From Mactromeris polynyma (taxonomy: Eukaryota; Mollusca; Bivalvia; Venerida; Mactridae): 64,000 nt of DNA. Under the pieces are notes generated by a model that saw only the letters and a program-made list of their open reading frames with translations, did not search any database and was not told the origin of the DNA. A program made the position numbers and the translations under genes. Positions 33,500 through 43,868 of this stretch are shown here, piece after piece (positions within the stretch are counted from its first letter, which is position 1; each line of letters opens with the position of its first letter). Location of the stretch: positions 8,886,912-8,950,911 of the forward strand of contig JASFXZ010000014.1 of NCBI GenBank assembly GCA_032209605.1, read 5' to 3'.

Positions 33500-33703
33500 G
33501 GGTAAGTGGTGGCAGTCGTGGGCACTATCAGAATTTTTTTGTGTTACAATATTTATCTGGTATGAAAATTTATCACGATACTTATCTAGTTAACCACATA
33601 ATGATCTAGTTAAATAAGTAGTTACCTAGTTTCTTTAGTGTAATAATCACAAAATTTTCTTATTAATTAAGTAGATAACTGGTGGCAGAAATATGCCACC
33701 ATA
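33500..33703. repeat. Repeat ending 'ggtggcagaaatatgccaccatag'
   Basis: The left part has 'taagtggtggcag', and the right part 'actggtggcagaaatatgcc' is shared with 23291-23376. 'agttaaataagtagttacctag'-like sequence lies between; related sequence is at 40405-40960. Confidence 0.45.
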
Positions 33704-34042
33704 GTACTGGAAATCATTGGAAGATTCTATCAGTAATAGATGAACATGTTTCTCTTTAATTCCTCATAATTCTGCTGATGTGATTTTGTGATCCTTTCAA
33801 CCCGGTTTCAATGTTGCAAATTGAAAGTAGGAGGCCATTAATTACTGTGTACATGTTATTAGTTTTATTTTTGTACTTAATTGCGTAATTTTGATGCCAT
33901 GCTTTTTTTTCATATTTTCATACTCTGTACATAGCATTTTTCATTGCTCCAGTTTCTGTTTCTGAAGCTTCAGTTCAAAATACTGTTCAATATAAATTGT
34001 TAGCATCTGTGTTCAATTACCCATTGTTGTTCTAGTGTATTA

Positions 34043-34048
34043 AATAAA
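34043..34048 (+). promoter_or_regulatory. Candidate poly(A) signal for E12
   Basis: AATAAA 1.5 kb past the E12 stop, followed by T/G-rich sequence. Alternatives lie near 33104 and 33365. Confidence 0.35.
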
Positions 34049-34261
34049 GGATAATGCAAGCACTTACAATGTATCTTTGTTTTTAGCTCCTCTGTTCTGA
34101 AAAAAAACCTGGACATCTTTTATTGTAGCTTGATCATCTATCTCGGCGTCAGACGTGCGTCGACATCAACGTCTTGGAGCTGTTGTTATAAATACCGTAC
34201 TGTCAGTATTAACGTTACGATCAAAATGTCATAACACGACTAATATCTAACTGATCCTGTA

Positions 34262-34443
34262 CATACATTCGGATCTCGTTCATTCGAATTCATTGGGTCC
34301 GAAATTTTATAGAATAATACATGGTTTCGAATAGCCCATTTCACTTCAACATGCATAAGAAGATACATCGGGACCTGATATTTATTTCGGATGATACCAA
34401 GTATTCGCATAGAAGGTTGTCGAATAAGCGAGGTCTGACTGTA
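34262..34443. mobile_element. MITE-like repeat 'cattcggatctcgttc...gaggtctgactgta'
   Basis: The best-preserved copy of the family at 5815 and 31441. It lies about 115 bp upstream of the E13 acceptor. The 154-residue ORF at 34321-34785 spans this repeat and E13 in the wrong frame. Confidence 0.65.
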
Positions 34444-34559
34444 TATTGTGCAGATGTATTGGGTTCACTATTGTTCAGCCTTGTCTCCGTTTACCAACAG
34501 ACTTTTGTTTATGTCAATCTGGTTTTAAATACAATAAATTATTATTCTTCCTGTTTCAG

Positions 34560-34753
34560 GATCTGGGACACGATACCCCTGTATTGTCTGTGGCAAGGAT
34601 TTTGCTTCAAAACAGATTCTCACACGACATGGACGGTTACATACAGGGGAACGGCCCTACAGCTGTCAGTATTGTCCAAAGACCTTTACACAGCAGGGAC
34701 ATCTTCGAAGCCATCTGGTAATGCATGCAAACAAAGATTTACTCAATCTCTAG
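34560..34753 (+). CDS. Alternative terminal exon E13, C2H2 zinc-finger pair (hidden frame)
   Basis: I found this exon by reading from the acceptor attcttcctgtttcag (ends 34559) in phase 1. Its frame has no ORF of 60 codons with a start codon. The exon gives 64 residues: a 7-residue leader, finger 1 at about 8-28 (helix S, Q, I, R), canonical linker HTGERPY, finger 2 at 36-56 (Q, G, H, S), tail ANKDLLNL and TAG at 34751-34753. All eight zinc ligands are present. It pairs with E12 by the shared [10 protein letters not shown] start. The longer ORFs over this region (34321-34785, 34446-34721) are shadows in other frames. A gtaatg inside the second finger (34726) resembles a donor, but using it would remove the last His. 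Confidence 0.93.
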
Positions 34754-34795
34754 TGGAAAACGTGCAACATGGCCAATCACCTTAGAATGTGTTCA

Positions 34796-34801
34796 GGTAT
34801 A
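34796..34801 (+). other. Possible 5' splice site after the E13 stop
   Basis: ttcag|gtatag lies 43 bp past the E13 stop. It could pair with the acceptor at 37121-37122 to remove a 3' untranslated intron. This is inference only. Confidence 0.2.
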
Positions 34802-34849
34802 GTGACCTTAACTATTTATGTTTTATGGATTGTTGTTTTCCCGGAGGTC

Positions 34850-34915
34850 TGTGTGGGGAAGCACTGTCTTATGTATGTGGTGTTGCCTGTAGCAACTTAT
34901 TCTCTCTCTTTTACG
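34850..34915 (+). repeat. Repeat shared with 5517-5585
   Basis: 'gcactgtcttatgtatgtgg...' to 'ttattctctctctttt' matches the segment downstream of E3. Confidence 0.5.
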
Positions 34916-35284
34916 TCAATTAATGCCTGTAAATTTTGCATCCTATATTCGCATAGATTCAGCTATCAAAGACATACACAGCATTAAATACTGTAACGAT
35001 ATATCTCAAATGATCTCCAGGTGTCACAAGGCTACAACAAAGTACAGCTATTTCAATGACAGTTTTCAATTAGTGCCGTCGTTGATGATGATACGTCTAA
35101 ATTCAGTCCTTCCGCTACAATTCATTTCGGGAATGTGTCCGTTGTGTTCGGTAGAATTGGGTCTGAGATGATAAAATTTTTGATCAGACGGATTTCTCAA
35201 ACTACTCATCATTTTCAAGTTATTGTGGTAAAGTTCAGAACCTGGAAACGTTTGCGAATGTCGCCATTTTAAGAAAGTCGCACC

Positions 35285-35590
35285 AATGTGTCGCAGCCGT
35301 ACTAGCATGTTTTTGCTATTTGCATATCAGTGTTATGTAAACCAATAAAATCTTACATTAACCACCAAGGCAATTTACTTCAACCGAATAATGTTTGTAA
35401 CCTTGACGCGGATTGGTTAACTTTCGAAAAAGGTTACGTTACCTTACCGAAATCCACTGAATTTCGGTGAATTTACTGAAATCCATTTTGGGATGGAGTA
35501 CATGTACTACCAATAGTAACATCTCGCCATTTTGTTATGTTGCACAACAAATCTTAACCTTCAAATTGCGCTGACTATCTTTTTTCAAGA
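35285..35590 (+). repeat. Interspersed repeat 'tttgctatttgcatat...', copy 2
   Basis: Close match to 15520-15810 over its whole length, including the tail 'ttgcacaacaaatcttaacc'. Confidence 0.75.
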
Positions 35591-36581
35591 TTTTTCTTGT
35601 TTTATTTTTATTTTTACCGAATTTTTGAAAATTGAAGGGTAGATAGAAGGAGGGAAAAAATATAAAAAAGTTAAGTTTAATTTTGAATGACAATATAAAA
35701 GTGTGTCAATGGATAATTCTGCTTATTCTTCCATTACAATCCCACTCATGAGACATCCCCAATCATCAGCTCAGACTCTTTTTTGAACTGATCTACCCTC
35801 TTGTGGGTTGCTTGCTCTTTTTCCATGATAATTATCAAACCAATCCACCGAATCGGCATTATGCCATTTCAGCTAAGCGCAAATCCTCTGACTCAACAAG
35901 AGCTACATGGCAGTATAAAAGTTTCCTGATCAATAACGCTAGAAGAATTTGTCCAATCATCACCACATTTTGTCAGAATGTGTATGGGCATTATATATAA
36001 TATCATGGACAAGTGCAATAACAAGCCATATTGCTCTAGTCATTCGGGAGTTATCTCCCTTTAATTATAGAAATTACCTTAAATTTGTCTTAATAAATAT
36101 ATAATCCTTTTTACACCAATTTGTTTTCACACTCCAGTGACATAATAGTTGATCGAGCGTATTTTGCGATAGTCAGCGCTCTTATTGATTTTTCTTTTTA
36201 ATTATATATGGCTAATATTAGGGTAGGCTCGTCAGTAAAACGATAAATAAAAAACTGGCCTAATTATACGTTAACATTTGTTACATGACTTAAGTTAATG
36301 TTCAGGACATATAATATTGCATACAGAATACTTCATAATCACTATTAAAATCTTATCATTATATACTTACAGCAGATCATAGTGCTAAAACTCATATATG
36401 CTAACAGAAGACGCCATCCTCGATGCTCACTAAATGACTGTAGCTGTTAATGCACAATCAATAACACAATATTATAAACACATTAATTGTTGACAATTTT
36501 AATCCTATGATGAGATCTCAGTATTGAGACTAATCTCAAGATCATCCTCTCAGACCCTGGTTTAAGTACTGGTTATCAATA
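35591..36581. other. Spacer with no recognised feature
   Basis: No finger motif on either strand. The ORF at 35803-36000 shows no domain. Confidence 0.4.
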
Positions 36582-36913
36582 AACAGTTCCCACATCTACA
36601 ATATTTACCTCCCTTGTTCTGAATTGTCGGCCATTTTGGTAGGCAAATTTCCTTAGAGTTTATGGGATATATAAAGTAAACGATGATAATTGCTAATCCG
36701 ATGTATAGAAAATAACTTATTCATTATGCTCATGTGGGCATTTGACTCAGTAAGTTAAAGAAAAAATGGTTGTCACATGCAAATTCTCTTGGTATTTTCT
36801 CAATTATCACATATTTGGAAATTACTCCTATAAGGGCTTATCAGTTTTGCCTATCAAAATGGCCGAGTGTTAAGAACAAGGGAGGTAAATATTGTAGTTG
36901 TAGGAACTATGTA
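36582..36913. mobile_element. Palindromic 'tacatagttccc' MITE, copy 3
   Basis: About 332 bp, inner arms in the opposite order to copy 1 ('aatttccttagagtttatggg' on the left). Ends acagttcccac and ggaactatgta. Confidence 0.8.
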
Positions 36914-37122
36914 TAAAGGAATAAACCAGTATTATGTATCAGTTTACCAGTATATGGTTGAGGTTTTTAAGAACCCTAATTGTTGTATGACTCTTTAAAT
37001 ATCACTCTGCTTACATTTTACGACAGCGTGTGAATAGAACGGTAGTGGAATCAAAGCGCTGTGTGGAGCGTAATTTTAGCAGTGAGGGTAGAACTTAAAT
37101 AAAAATATATTTTTTATTTCAG

Positions 37123-37164
37123 AAAGATGAGAATGACACCAGTTTGACAAGTGTGGAAGAATAA
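37123..37164 (+). other. Possible short exon after a strong acceptor
   Basis: ttttttatttcag ends at 37122, as good as the ZF acceptors. In phase 0 the next bases encode 13 mostly acidic residues (KDENDTSLTSVEE) before a TAA. In the phase 1 used by the ZF exons it stops at the second codon. It could be a 3' untranslated exon or chance. Confidence 0.2.
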
Positions 37165-37477
37165 TGTGTAGATAATGTTTAGAGGAATAGATAATTGTTG
37201 AAACTGACTTATTTTGCACGAGTTGTGAAACGTGTTCAAACAACTAAAATTACTTGCTTTCATTGGTTGCCTCCTGATTGGGTATCCAGATTGTATTGGT
37301 ATTCAAGTGGCAAAAAGTATTACCCCTGTTTGTGTGTCTGTTTGTGCAAAAAATGTGTTTATGATCAATAACTTATGGAAAGGTGGATGGTTTTAATATT
37401 GGACACATAAGCATATGATAATAAAATACAGGCCAGGTTCAATTTCGGTTACTATCCACCTTATTTTGGAGGAGTTA

Positions 37478-37717
37478 TTGCCCTTTTTCAACTTAAAAAT
37501 TGGTTTCTGACCAATAACCCGAGTTGTGGCCCTTTTTCAACTTAAAAATTGGTTTCTGACCAATAACCCGAGTTTTGTTCCTTTTTCAACTTAAAGATTG
37601 GTTTCTGACCAATAACCCGAGTTGTGGCCCTTTTTCAACTTAAAGATTGGTTTCTGACCAATAACCCGAGTTGTGGCCCTTTTTCAACTTAAAAATTGGT
37701 TTCTGACCAATAACCCT
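37478..37717 (+). repeat. 49-bp tandem repeat, about 5 copies
   Basis: The unit ccctttttcaacttaaaa...ccaataacccgag recurs with period 49 and few substitutions. Confidence 0.92.
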
Positions 37718-37889
37718 TGAAAAGCCCATAGCAGGGGCTTCTATGTCATATAGACACAACTTGTTTTAAAAGGTTCTGAATTGTAATGTATATTATAACT
37801 TAAAATGTGTGTGATGTTTATAATATTGATCTTGTATTGTGTTATGATTATTTTACTTGTGAAGTGCTTTTTGTATATTCTGTATAATC

Positions 37890-37963
37890 GAGGGCTCAAC
37901 GCAACAATGTCGTAACTCCTATTAATTTATATAGCAGTTACGACATTATTGCATTGAGCCCTC
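37890..37963. repeat. Fold-back hairpin element HP5 (class II)
   Basis: Arms gagggctcaacgcaacaatg... and complement, loop taatttat, three mismatches in 33 bp. Confidence 0.9.
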
Positions 37964-38815
37964 AATATCATTTTGAAAAACTGTATTCTTATATTTTGTC
38001 TCTATCAATTAACTTTTTAATAAAACCAATTCAATGTGTTTTGAAGATGTGTTCCTTTATTCTTTAGTCTTGTTTGCTGACTTCCTAAGAATCTAACCTA
38101 TTTATACAGCAGTGGTCTCCCTTTATGGTGTAGACCATTACATTGTCTGTTACATTGGCCATCCCAAACATTTGAACAGTGTACTGTGTTACCATTTTTT
38201 ATGTCAATGGTATTTCAACACATGACTGGAATGTAGCTGGGGCCTGTATGATGTGTTTGCTCGGGGTTTGGGGGGTGGGGGGGGCAATGCTTCCGGGGGA
38301 AAGATACTCTTTGCAAAAGCATTTGTGGTGCAATCTGATGGCATTTTCACAAGCAATTAGTGTCAAATTTGAAGTGTTATATATTAAGAAAATGTGTATA
38401 AGCTACTATGTTTTGCATACAGGTAGTTATGTACGTGGCTTATGAAAAATGAATCAACTTGTATGGAAAAATTATGAAAGGGATTGTTATTCAGGTGTAG
38501 CCACCATTTCATTGATACTACGGTCATCACATGATGTTCGTGTAGGCAGTGGTTAATATACTGCTATGGGAGGTAATGGCTAGTTTGAGTTTGCTTAACT
38601 ACATGTACCACAGGAGATTGTCACGAGTTCTCTCCCTTTTTATATTCTATGGAAGGGAAGAAAATTCGTGACAATCTACTCTGTAACATTGGACATAGGC
38701 ATTTGGTTCAAAATGTTGCGTTATTTGCCTGTCTTTATTAAGACAGTTCTTATGTAATGTATCTTCACTGGTTATGCATTTCAAATTTCTGAAATCCGTG
38801 TAATAATAAAAATTC

Positions 38816-38889
38816 GAGGGCTCAATGCAACACTGTCGTAACTCCTATGTATTTATATAGGAGTTACGACAGTGTTGCGTTGAGCCCTC
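38816..38889. repeat. Fold-back hairpin element HP6 (class II, near perfect)
   Basis: 33-bp arms around the loop gtatttat. The only mismatch is T opposite G, which would be a G-U pair in RNA. Confidence 0.93.
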
Positions 38890-38979
38890 AGTATACAGTC
38901 TTTGGAGGACTGGAGACAAGGTCAGGTACACAAGCAACGTGATTACTACTAAACATAGAACAACATGGCTTCTACTTAA

Positions 38980-39365
38980 CCGGTGTGAAGTTAGCAGTAA
39001 TACTGCTGGAAGAGGTAGCTGTATTACTGCTGTAAATCAATGATAATAGCAGTAATAAGCATCAATGCAGATAATATTGCTAGCAGTAAGAGAATGGTCA
39101 GATTGAGATTCATCATTGATACTACAAGCAATAAGAGGGATATGAGTGAGAGGGGTGTACTGCTGCTAGCAATAACACTGAAGGGTAATACTGCCTTTTA
39201 CTACTAGTAATAACATTACAGAATAGGCCTCTAACTGCACATTAGCAATAACCAATATCATTGATTTACAGCAGTAATAGCAGTAAATACTGCTATCTCT
39301 TCCAACAGTACCAGCAGTATTACTGCTTCTGTTGTTACTGCTATTACTGCTAACTTCACATGGGT
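38980..39365. mobile_element. Palindromic 'gcagtaat' element, 386 bp, with 10-bp target duplication
   Basis: The left end tgtgaagttagcagtaat and the right end attactgctaacttcaca are perfect complements. The interior is rich in 'gcagtaata' and its complement. ttctacttaa occurs directly outside both ends (38970-38979 and 39366-39375). Confidence 0.85.
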
Positions 39366-39522
39366 TTCTACTTAATTACTATAGAGGCACATAGACCAAG
39401 GCTTTTAGGGTTGCTTTCATCAAGTTCAATATGGTGGTTTCAGTTTCTATGAATATGCAATAACAAACCACTATATATAACCGCTAACCTATGCCTCAAT
39501 CCAAATGGTTAAATCATAGTGA

Positions 39523-39786
39523 TGTTTCATCGGGTTTAACGCCGTTTCTCAACGAAATTTCAGTTATATACGGCAGCCGGTTCACCTAACCAGTTTTTCC
39601 TGGACTGAATTCTTACCAGTACTAACTTACCCTTCCACAAGGAGCTGGCAACTTCTCCACATGTGGAGGAAAATTGACATTTTTGCCAAATTTTCATGGA
39701 AGGGTATGACCTGCCGCGACCAGGAATCGAACCCAGATCGCCGGGTTACAAGTCCAGTGCACTAACCACTGGACCAGGGCCGCGGC
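39523..39786 (-). mobile_element. tRNA-derived SINE, full length
   Basis: On the minus strand it starts with a tRNA-like head (A-box-like 'ggtccagtggttagtgcac', B box 'gggttcgattcc', anticodon loop reading TGT). It runs through 'aagggtaagttagtactgg' and ends in 'cggcgttaaacccgatgaaac'. It is flanked by the 13-bp duplication taaatcatagtga (39510-39522, 39787-39799). Confidence 0.88.
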
Positions 39787-39799
39787 TAAATCATAGTGA

Positions 39800-41143
39800 G
39801 AAAGAAATGCCAGGGAGCTAGGGAAGTTTGTAACCGTGTTTACGAGTAGACTTTAGTCTCAACAGATTTCTTACAATTTTGTTTATGCGATGCAACTGTT
39901 TTGCTGTAAAGTGAAAACTAAATAATAAGAAAGTTGGTCAAATAATTGTGAGGTGGTTTTATTATCGAATTGAACTATGAAGAACATTGTTAATGAGATG
40001 GTCTTACTTTCGAGATCATGTCTTCATGTGAGGTTTTACTGTATATGAAAGAGGACAAATAAATTTCAATATTGTCCACTTGCTGATAATATTCACAACT
40101 TATTCAGACACCTAGTTGCAAGGTGGTAGAATTTTAGATTGGTCTCCTAGTTCAAGATTCATTTCTGCGTTTAAATATTCTCTACTTAATCATGATAAGA
40201 ATATTAATACATTATTCGTACAGTAGGTTTAGTGTATGTGACATAATTTGTTTGAATAGTATGGCCAAAACATTACCTTAATAAAAATACAGTTAAGAAA
40301 GAAAACGAGATTTGAGCAGGAAGTGTTTTCAGGAAGGTTTATTACCTAGCTACGGGGCACATGAGCTTTCACGAGTTATCTCCCTTCCATCCCGTGTATA
40401 TTATGCATACAAGTTTCTACCACCTATTCACTACATAACTAACTAAAACATTATGTGATTATCATATTAGGGAGACTAGTCAACTACATAATTAACAAGA
40501 AAATTATACGTTTAACTAGTTAAGTATCATGATAAATTATTATCCCAGATAAATATCTGAACAAAACATTGTCTCATAGTTCCCACAGTAACCACAAGTT
40601 ACCCACGTAATCCCCTAGATATTCCTGTTTTCTGTTAAGTGGTTAACACGATCAATGTTAATAACGTAATATTCTTGTTAATTATGTTGGATAACTAGTT
40701 ATGTAAAGTGACAACCACATTATATTCTAGTTATTCTATCGTGTTACTCTCCTTTAGCATCGGGCGCTTATTCTGATACCTTCATATTCACCAGTGAATG
40801 TAACAGTAGTGGAATCAAAGCGCTGTGTGGAGCGTACTATCATGTTTGCTAGATAACCATTAACTACATAATTGTTCTTGTTGAACTTATCTTGTTAACT
40901 AGATCCACTAAATAGTTATCTGAAAATTATGTTTGTTAACCAGATATTTGTTGCGTTGTCTTGGAAAAAAGTAATCAATGTTATTTGTTGTGGCTCAGAC
41001 AATATCATTCAATCATACATTATCATATTCTGAAGATAATTATCATGTACCCCTAAACATTTGTATAAGGAAATAGAACATAACTATTCTAAACAATGTC
41101 AGGTTAATAAACGTTGTATATGAACATTGTAGATATCTAAATA
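39800..41143. other. Spacer with 'actagttaac' ladder sequence
   Basis: No exon seen. From 40405 to 40960 it is crowded with short motifs such as 'taactagtta' and 'ttaactagat' related to 33500-33703. The 31-bp segment at about 40806-40836 (agtggaatcaaagcgctgtg...) also occurs at about 37043-37073. Confidence 0.45.
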
Positions 41144-41355
41144 GTATCATGAATTTTTTTCTGAAAAATAGTGTCATGAATTTTTTTCTGAAAAATAGTG
41201 TCATGAATTTTTTTCTGAAAAATAGTGTCATGAATTTTTTTCTGAAAAATAGTGTCATGAATTTTTTTCTGAAAAATAGTGTCATGAATTTTTTTCTGAA
41301 AAATAGTATCATGAATTTTTGAAAAATAGTATCATGAATTTTTTTCTGTTTTCAG
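41144..41355 (+). repeat. 27-bp tandem repeat running into the E14 acceptor
   Basis: About eight units of gtgtcatgaatttttttctg plus aaaaata. The last unit reads gtatcatgaattttttt then ctgttttcag, so the polypyrimidine tract of E14 is itself a copy of the repeat. The minus-strand ORF (FFRKKFMTL repeats) is an artefact. Confidence 0.92.
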
Positions 41356-41567
41356 ATCTACTGACAAGCACAGATGGCAGGAAAGTGTTGGAGTGCCAGT
41401 ATTGCAGTAAACTCTTTGCGACCAAACAGAAAATGCAGAGACATGTATACATTCACACAGGAGAAAAACCATTTGAGTGCAGCTACTGTGACAAAAGTTT
41501 TAACCAGAAAGAGTCCCTAAAGTCGCATATTGTGCGTTTGCATCTGAACACTGACATGAATATGTGA
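41356..41567 (+). CDS. Alternative terminal exon E14, C2H2 zinc-finger pair
   Basis: The acceptor is tttttttctgttttcag ending at 41355, phase 1. The exon gives 70 residues: leader DLLTSTDGRKVLE, finger 1 at about 14-34 (helix T, Q, K, R; Met at helix 4), linker HTGEKPF, finger 2 at 42-63 with H-x4-H spacing (Q, E, S, S), tail LNTDMNM and TGA at 41565-41567. The leader and the TKQ of finger 1 are shared with E15, so the two are paralogues. The tail and stop sequence (ctgaacactgacatgaatatg) is repeated about 40 bp downstream. AATAAA at 42347-42352. Confidence 0.95.
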
Positions 41568-42346
41568 CATCTGAGCACTGACATCTGAACACTGACATGA
41601 ATATGTGACATTTGTTGACCTAATTACTTCAATTCGAGGAGAACGGCAAAGGAGCTGACATGTTATGCTTTCACCCTTTGAGTTAACTATTGTAATATTT
41701 GGATTGTTATAGTTTTTGGTGAAACTTTAATTTGAGTGTGGTAAATTCTTTACTTGTAGTATGAGTTACATTGTAGTTGTTTTTATGTTTAATTTTAATG
41801 ATTTACAAATCCATGTGTCTTTTTTTCTGTCTCCAAAGATATTGCATTCCTTTTACAATGTTTCCTCAGACTGTGCAGTAGGCGCTGCAACACAAAGGAT
41901 CGAAATATTGGGGAGTTTAGCCTGAGAGACGGCGCGATTGATCTGATCGGATATTCATTTGGATTTAGATACATTCACACATTCAAATGTCACTATATCT
42001 GTGCCCTCGCTTGTTTGTGCAGTCTGAAACATTCCTCCTGTGATTTATTTGAGAACGATATTGCCATTTGTGCTTGAAACATGAATAAAAAGATACGACA
42101 GCTAAAACTAACATGTACGTACAGCTGCAAATGGGCCTCGTTCCCACCAAAACAGTAGCCCTCGCGCCGGACATTTCTATCCGTACCAGAAGCCAGTGAG
42201 AGCTTCTTACATTCTAGAAATTAGTTTTTTCAAGAATTTTTTTGTTTTATTTTCTATCAAAATTGTGTTGATTGTATAATATGTTGTTGCTATTGACGTT
42301 GTAATGTCTGTAATATCATGTACATGACTTGTAATATACTCTTAGG

Positions 42347-42352
42347 AATAAA
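42347..42352 (+). promoter_or_regulatory. Candidate poly(A) signal for E14
   Basis: AATAAA 780 bp past the E14 stop. Another is near 42081. Confidence 0.45.
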
Positions 42353-42504
42353 GAATGGCAGTAATTATATCTTTATGTTTGTACGAGTTCTTACCTTACG
42401 CTTACACAGTCGCAACACATCCTTCATTGCATTTTCCAATACGGGGTCAGTCCGTTTTAATGTTTAAACAAAACAGCAGTTGGCTATATCTTTCGAAGAC
42501 ACAA

Positions 42505-42622
42505 ATACATTGTGGTTCTCTTGCAAACAGTAGCACAGGTCTATATATAGGTAACTTAGCTCTCCAACGATATTGTGGTTCTCTTGCAAACTGTAGCACG
42601 GGTCTATATAAAGGTAACTAAC
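42505..42622 (+). repeat. 61-bp direct duplication
   Basis: 'attgtggttctcttgcaaac' to 'ggtctatata...ggtaact' occurs twice in tandem. Confidence 0.85.
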
Positions 42623-42907
42623 ATAAGAGAACATTAATTAACATGATTATTGTGCAAATAGTTAGCACCCTTAGCGATTTAGCTCAGCATTGCAATATAC
42701 CGGTAACTACTGAAACGGAAACTGCAGGTTATATTGATAAATTACATTGCACTGGTATTGTAGTTTTTATGAAAAGATCAACGGAGTAGCAGGAAATGCC
42801 ACATACAAAGTGCACAGTCACATTTACCACGAGGGACGGCCCTTTCTATTATTGTATACATTTTGTAATTATTTTAAGTACTTCATTTTTCAGCTTTATC
42901 TTAACTT

Positions 42908-43049
42908 GTGTGATAGTCTAGTTGTTCGCTGTCATTAGAAAGGGTGTGAGAGTCTAGTTGTTCGCCGTCATTAGAAAGGATGTGATAGTCTAGTTATTCG
43001 CTGTCATTAGAAAGGGTGTGATAGTCTAGTTGTTCGCTGTCATTAGAAA
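42908..43049 (+). repeat. 36-bp tandem repeat, 4 copies
   Basis: The unit gatagtctagttgttcgctg plus tcattagaaagggtgt, period 36, about 240 bp upstream of the E15 acceptor. Confidence 0.93.
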
Positions 43050-43288
43050 GTTTTGGTATTAGGCAAATATGTTTCTTGTGTTGCTAAAACCATGTAAATG
43101 CGCTTAGACCACTAACTTCCCTTCGGCAAACAGAGGAAACATCGCCAACAATATATTGTCTTTATTCTCCAATAGTTACAAATCGCAGCATTCTTTTTCT
43201 GGCGATCCTCCTTTGCTTTCATTATATCGTAACAGGTCTAGTATGTTGGTAAGCCCTTGTTCTAACCCTTTTGTTGTCCTACTTTCAG

Positions 43289-43512
43289 TGAGGCTACTGA
43301 CAGGCGATGGTAAAAAAATGTGGGAATGTGGAATATGCCAGAGACAGTTTAGTACGAAACAACGAGTGCAGCGTCACTACTTGTGCCACACAGGAGAGAA
43401 ACCTTTCGTCTGTTCAGTGTGTAGTCAGAGATTTACCCAGAAACATCATATGAAAATACACGTGTTAAATATACACGGAATTAGCTTGACCCATACTGAC
43501 TTCAGTGTTTAG
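43289..43512 (+). CDS. Alternative terminal exon E15, C2H2 zinc-finger pair
   Basis: The acceptor is gttgtcctactttcag ending at 43288, phase 1. The exon gives 74 residues: leader VRLLTGDGKKMWE, finger 1 at about 14-34 (helix T, Q, R, R), linker HTGEKPF, finger 2 at 42-63 with H-x4-H spacing (Q, H, H, I), an 11-residue tail and TAG at 43510-43512. It is the sister of E14. The upstream part of the ORF from 43156 is intronic. AATAAA lies at 43679-43684, about 170 bp downstream. Confidence 0.95.
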
Positions 43513-43678
43513 GACTGTATGCGCTCGGTTGTGTGACTCTTTGTTGTGATTCAAATGTATTATTAATATGGGTAGACTGTGGTCCCGGACTGTTTTTTTA
43601 CACTCGCACGGGTACTAGTACGGGTACTAATCTAAAACAGAGACACGTTTATTGATTTGATTTTATTCAATATAACCA

Positions 43679-43684
43679 AATAAA
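43679..43684 (+). promoter_or_regulatory. Candidate poly(A) signal for E15
   Basis: AATAAA about 170 bp past the E15 stop. Confidence 0.55.
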
Positions 43685-43743
43685 TAGTGTGTAATTTGAA
43701 TTAGTTCATTTCATACAAATTTTATTATCAAAGTTGTGAAGGT

Positions 43744-43868
43744 TGTGACTATAATGAGTATAGATCTATATTGTTTAGGGTATCTGTATGGGGGAATATT
43801 TTGTAGGTTATGACTATAATGGGTATAGATCTATATTGTTTAGGGTATCTGTGTGGGGGAATATTTTG
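43744..43868 (+). repeat. 63-bp direct duplication
   Basis: 'gactataatgagtatagatc' onward to 'gggggaatatttt' occurs twice in tandem. Confidence 0.85.

Noticed and set aside
34321..34785. 154-residue + strand ORF covering E13
   Set aside because: It runs through a MITE-like repeat and reads E13 in the wrong frame; the phase-1 frame restores both zinc fingers.
41043..41312. Minus-strand ORF with nine-residue FFRKKFMTL repeats
   Set aside because: The 27-bp repeat before E14 read on the other strand.
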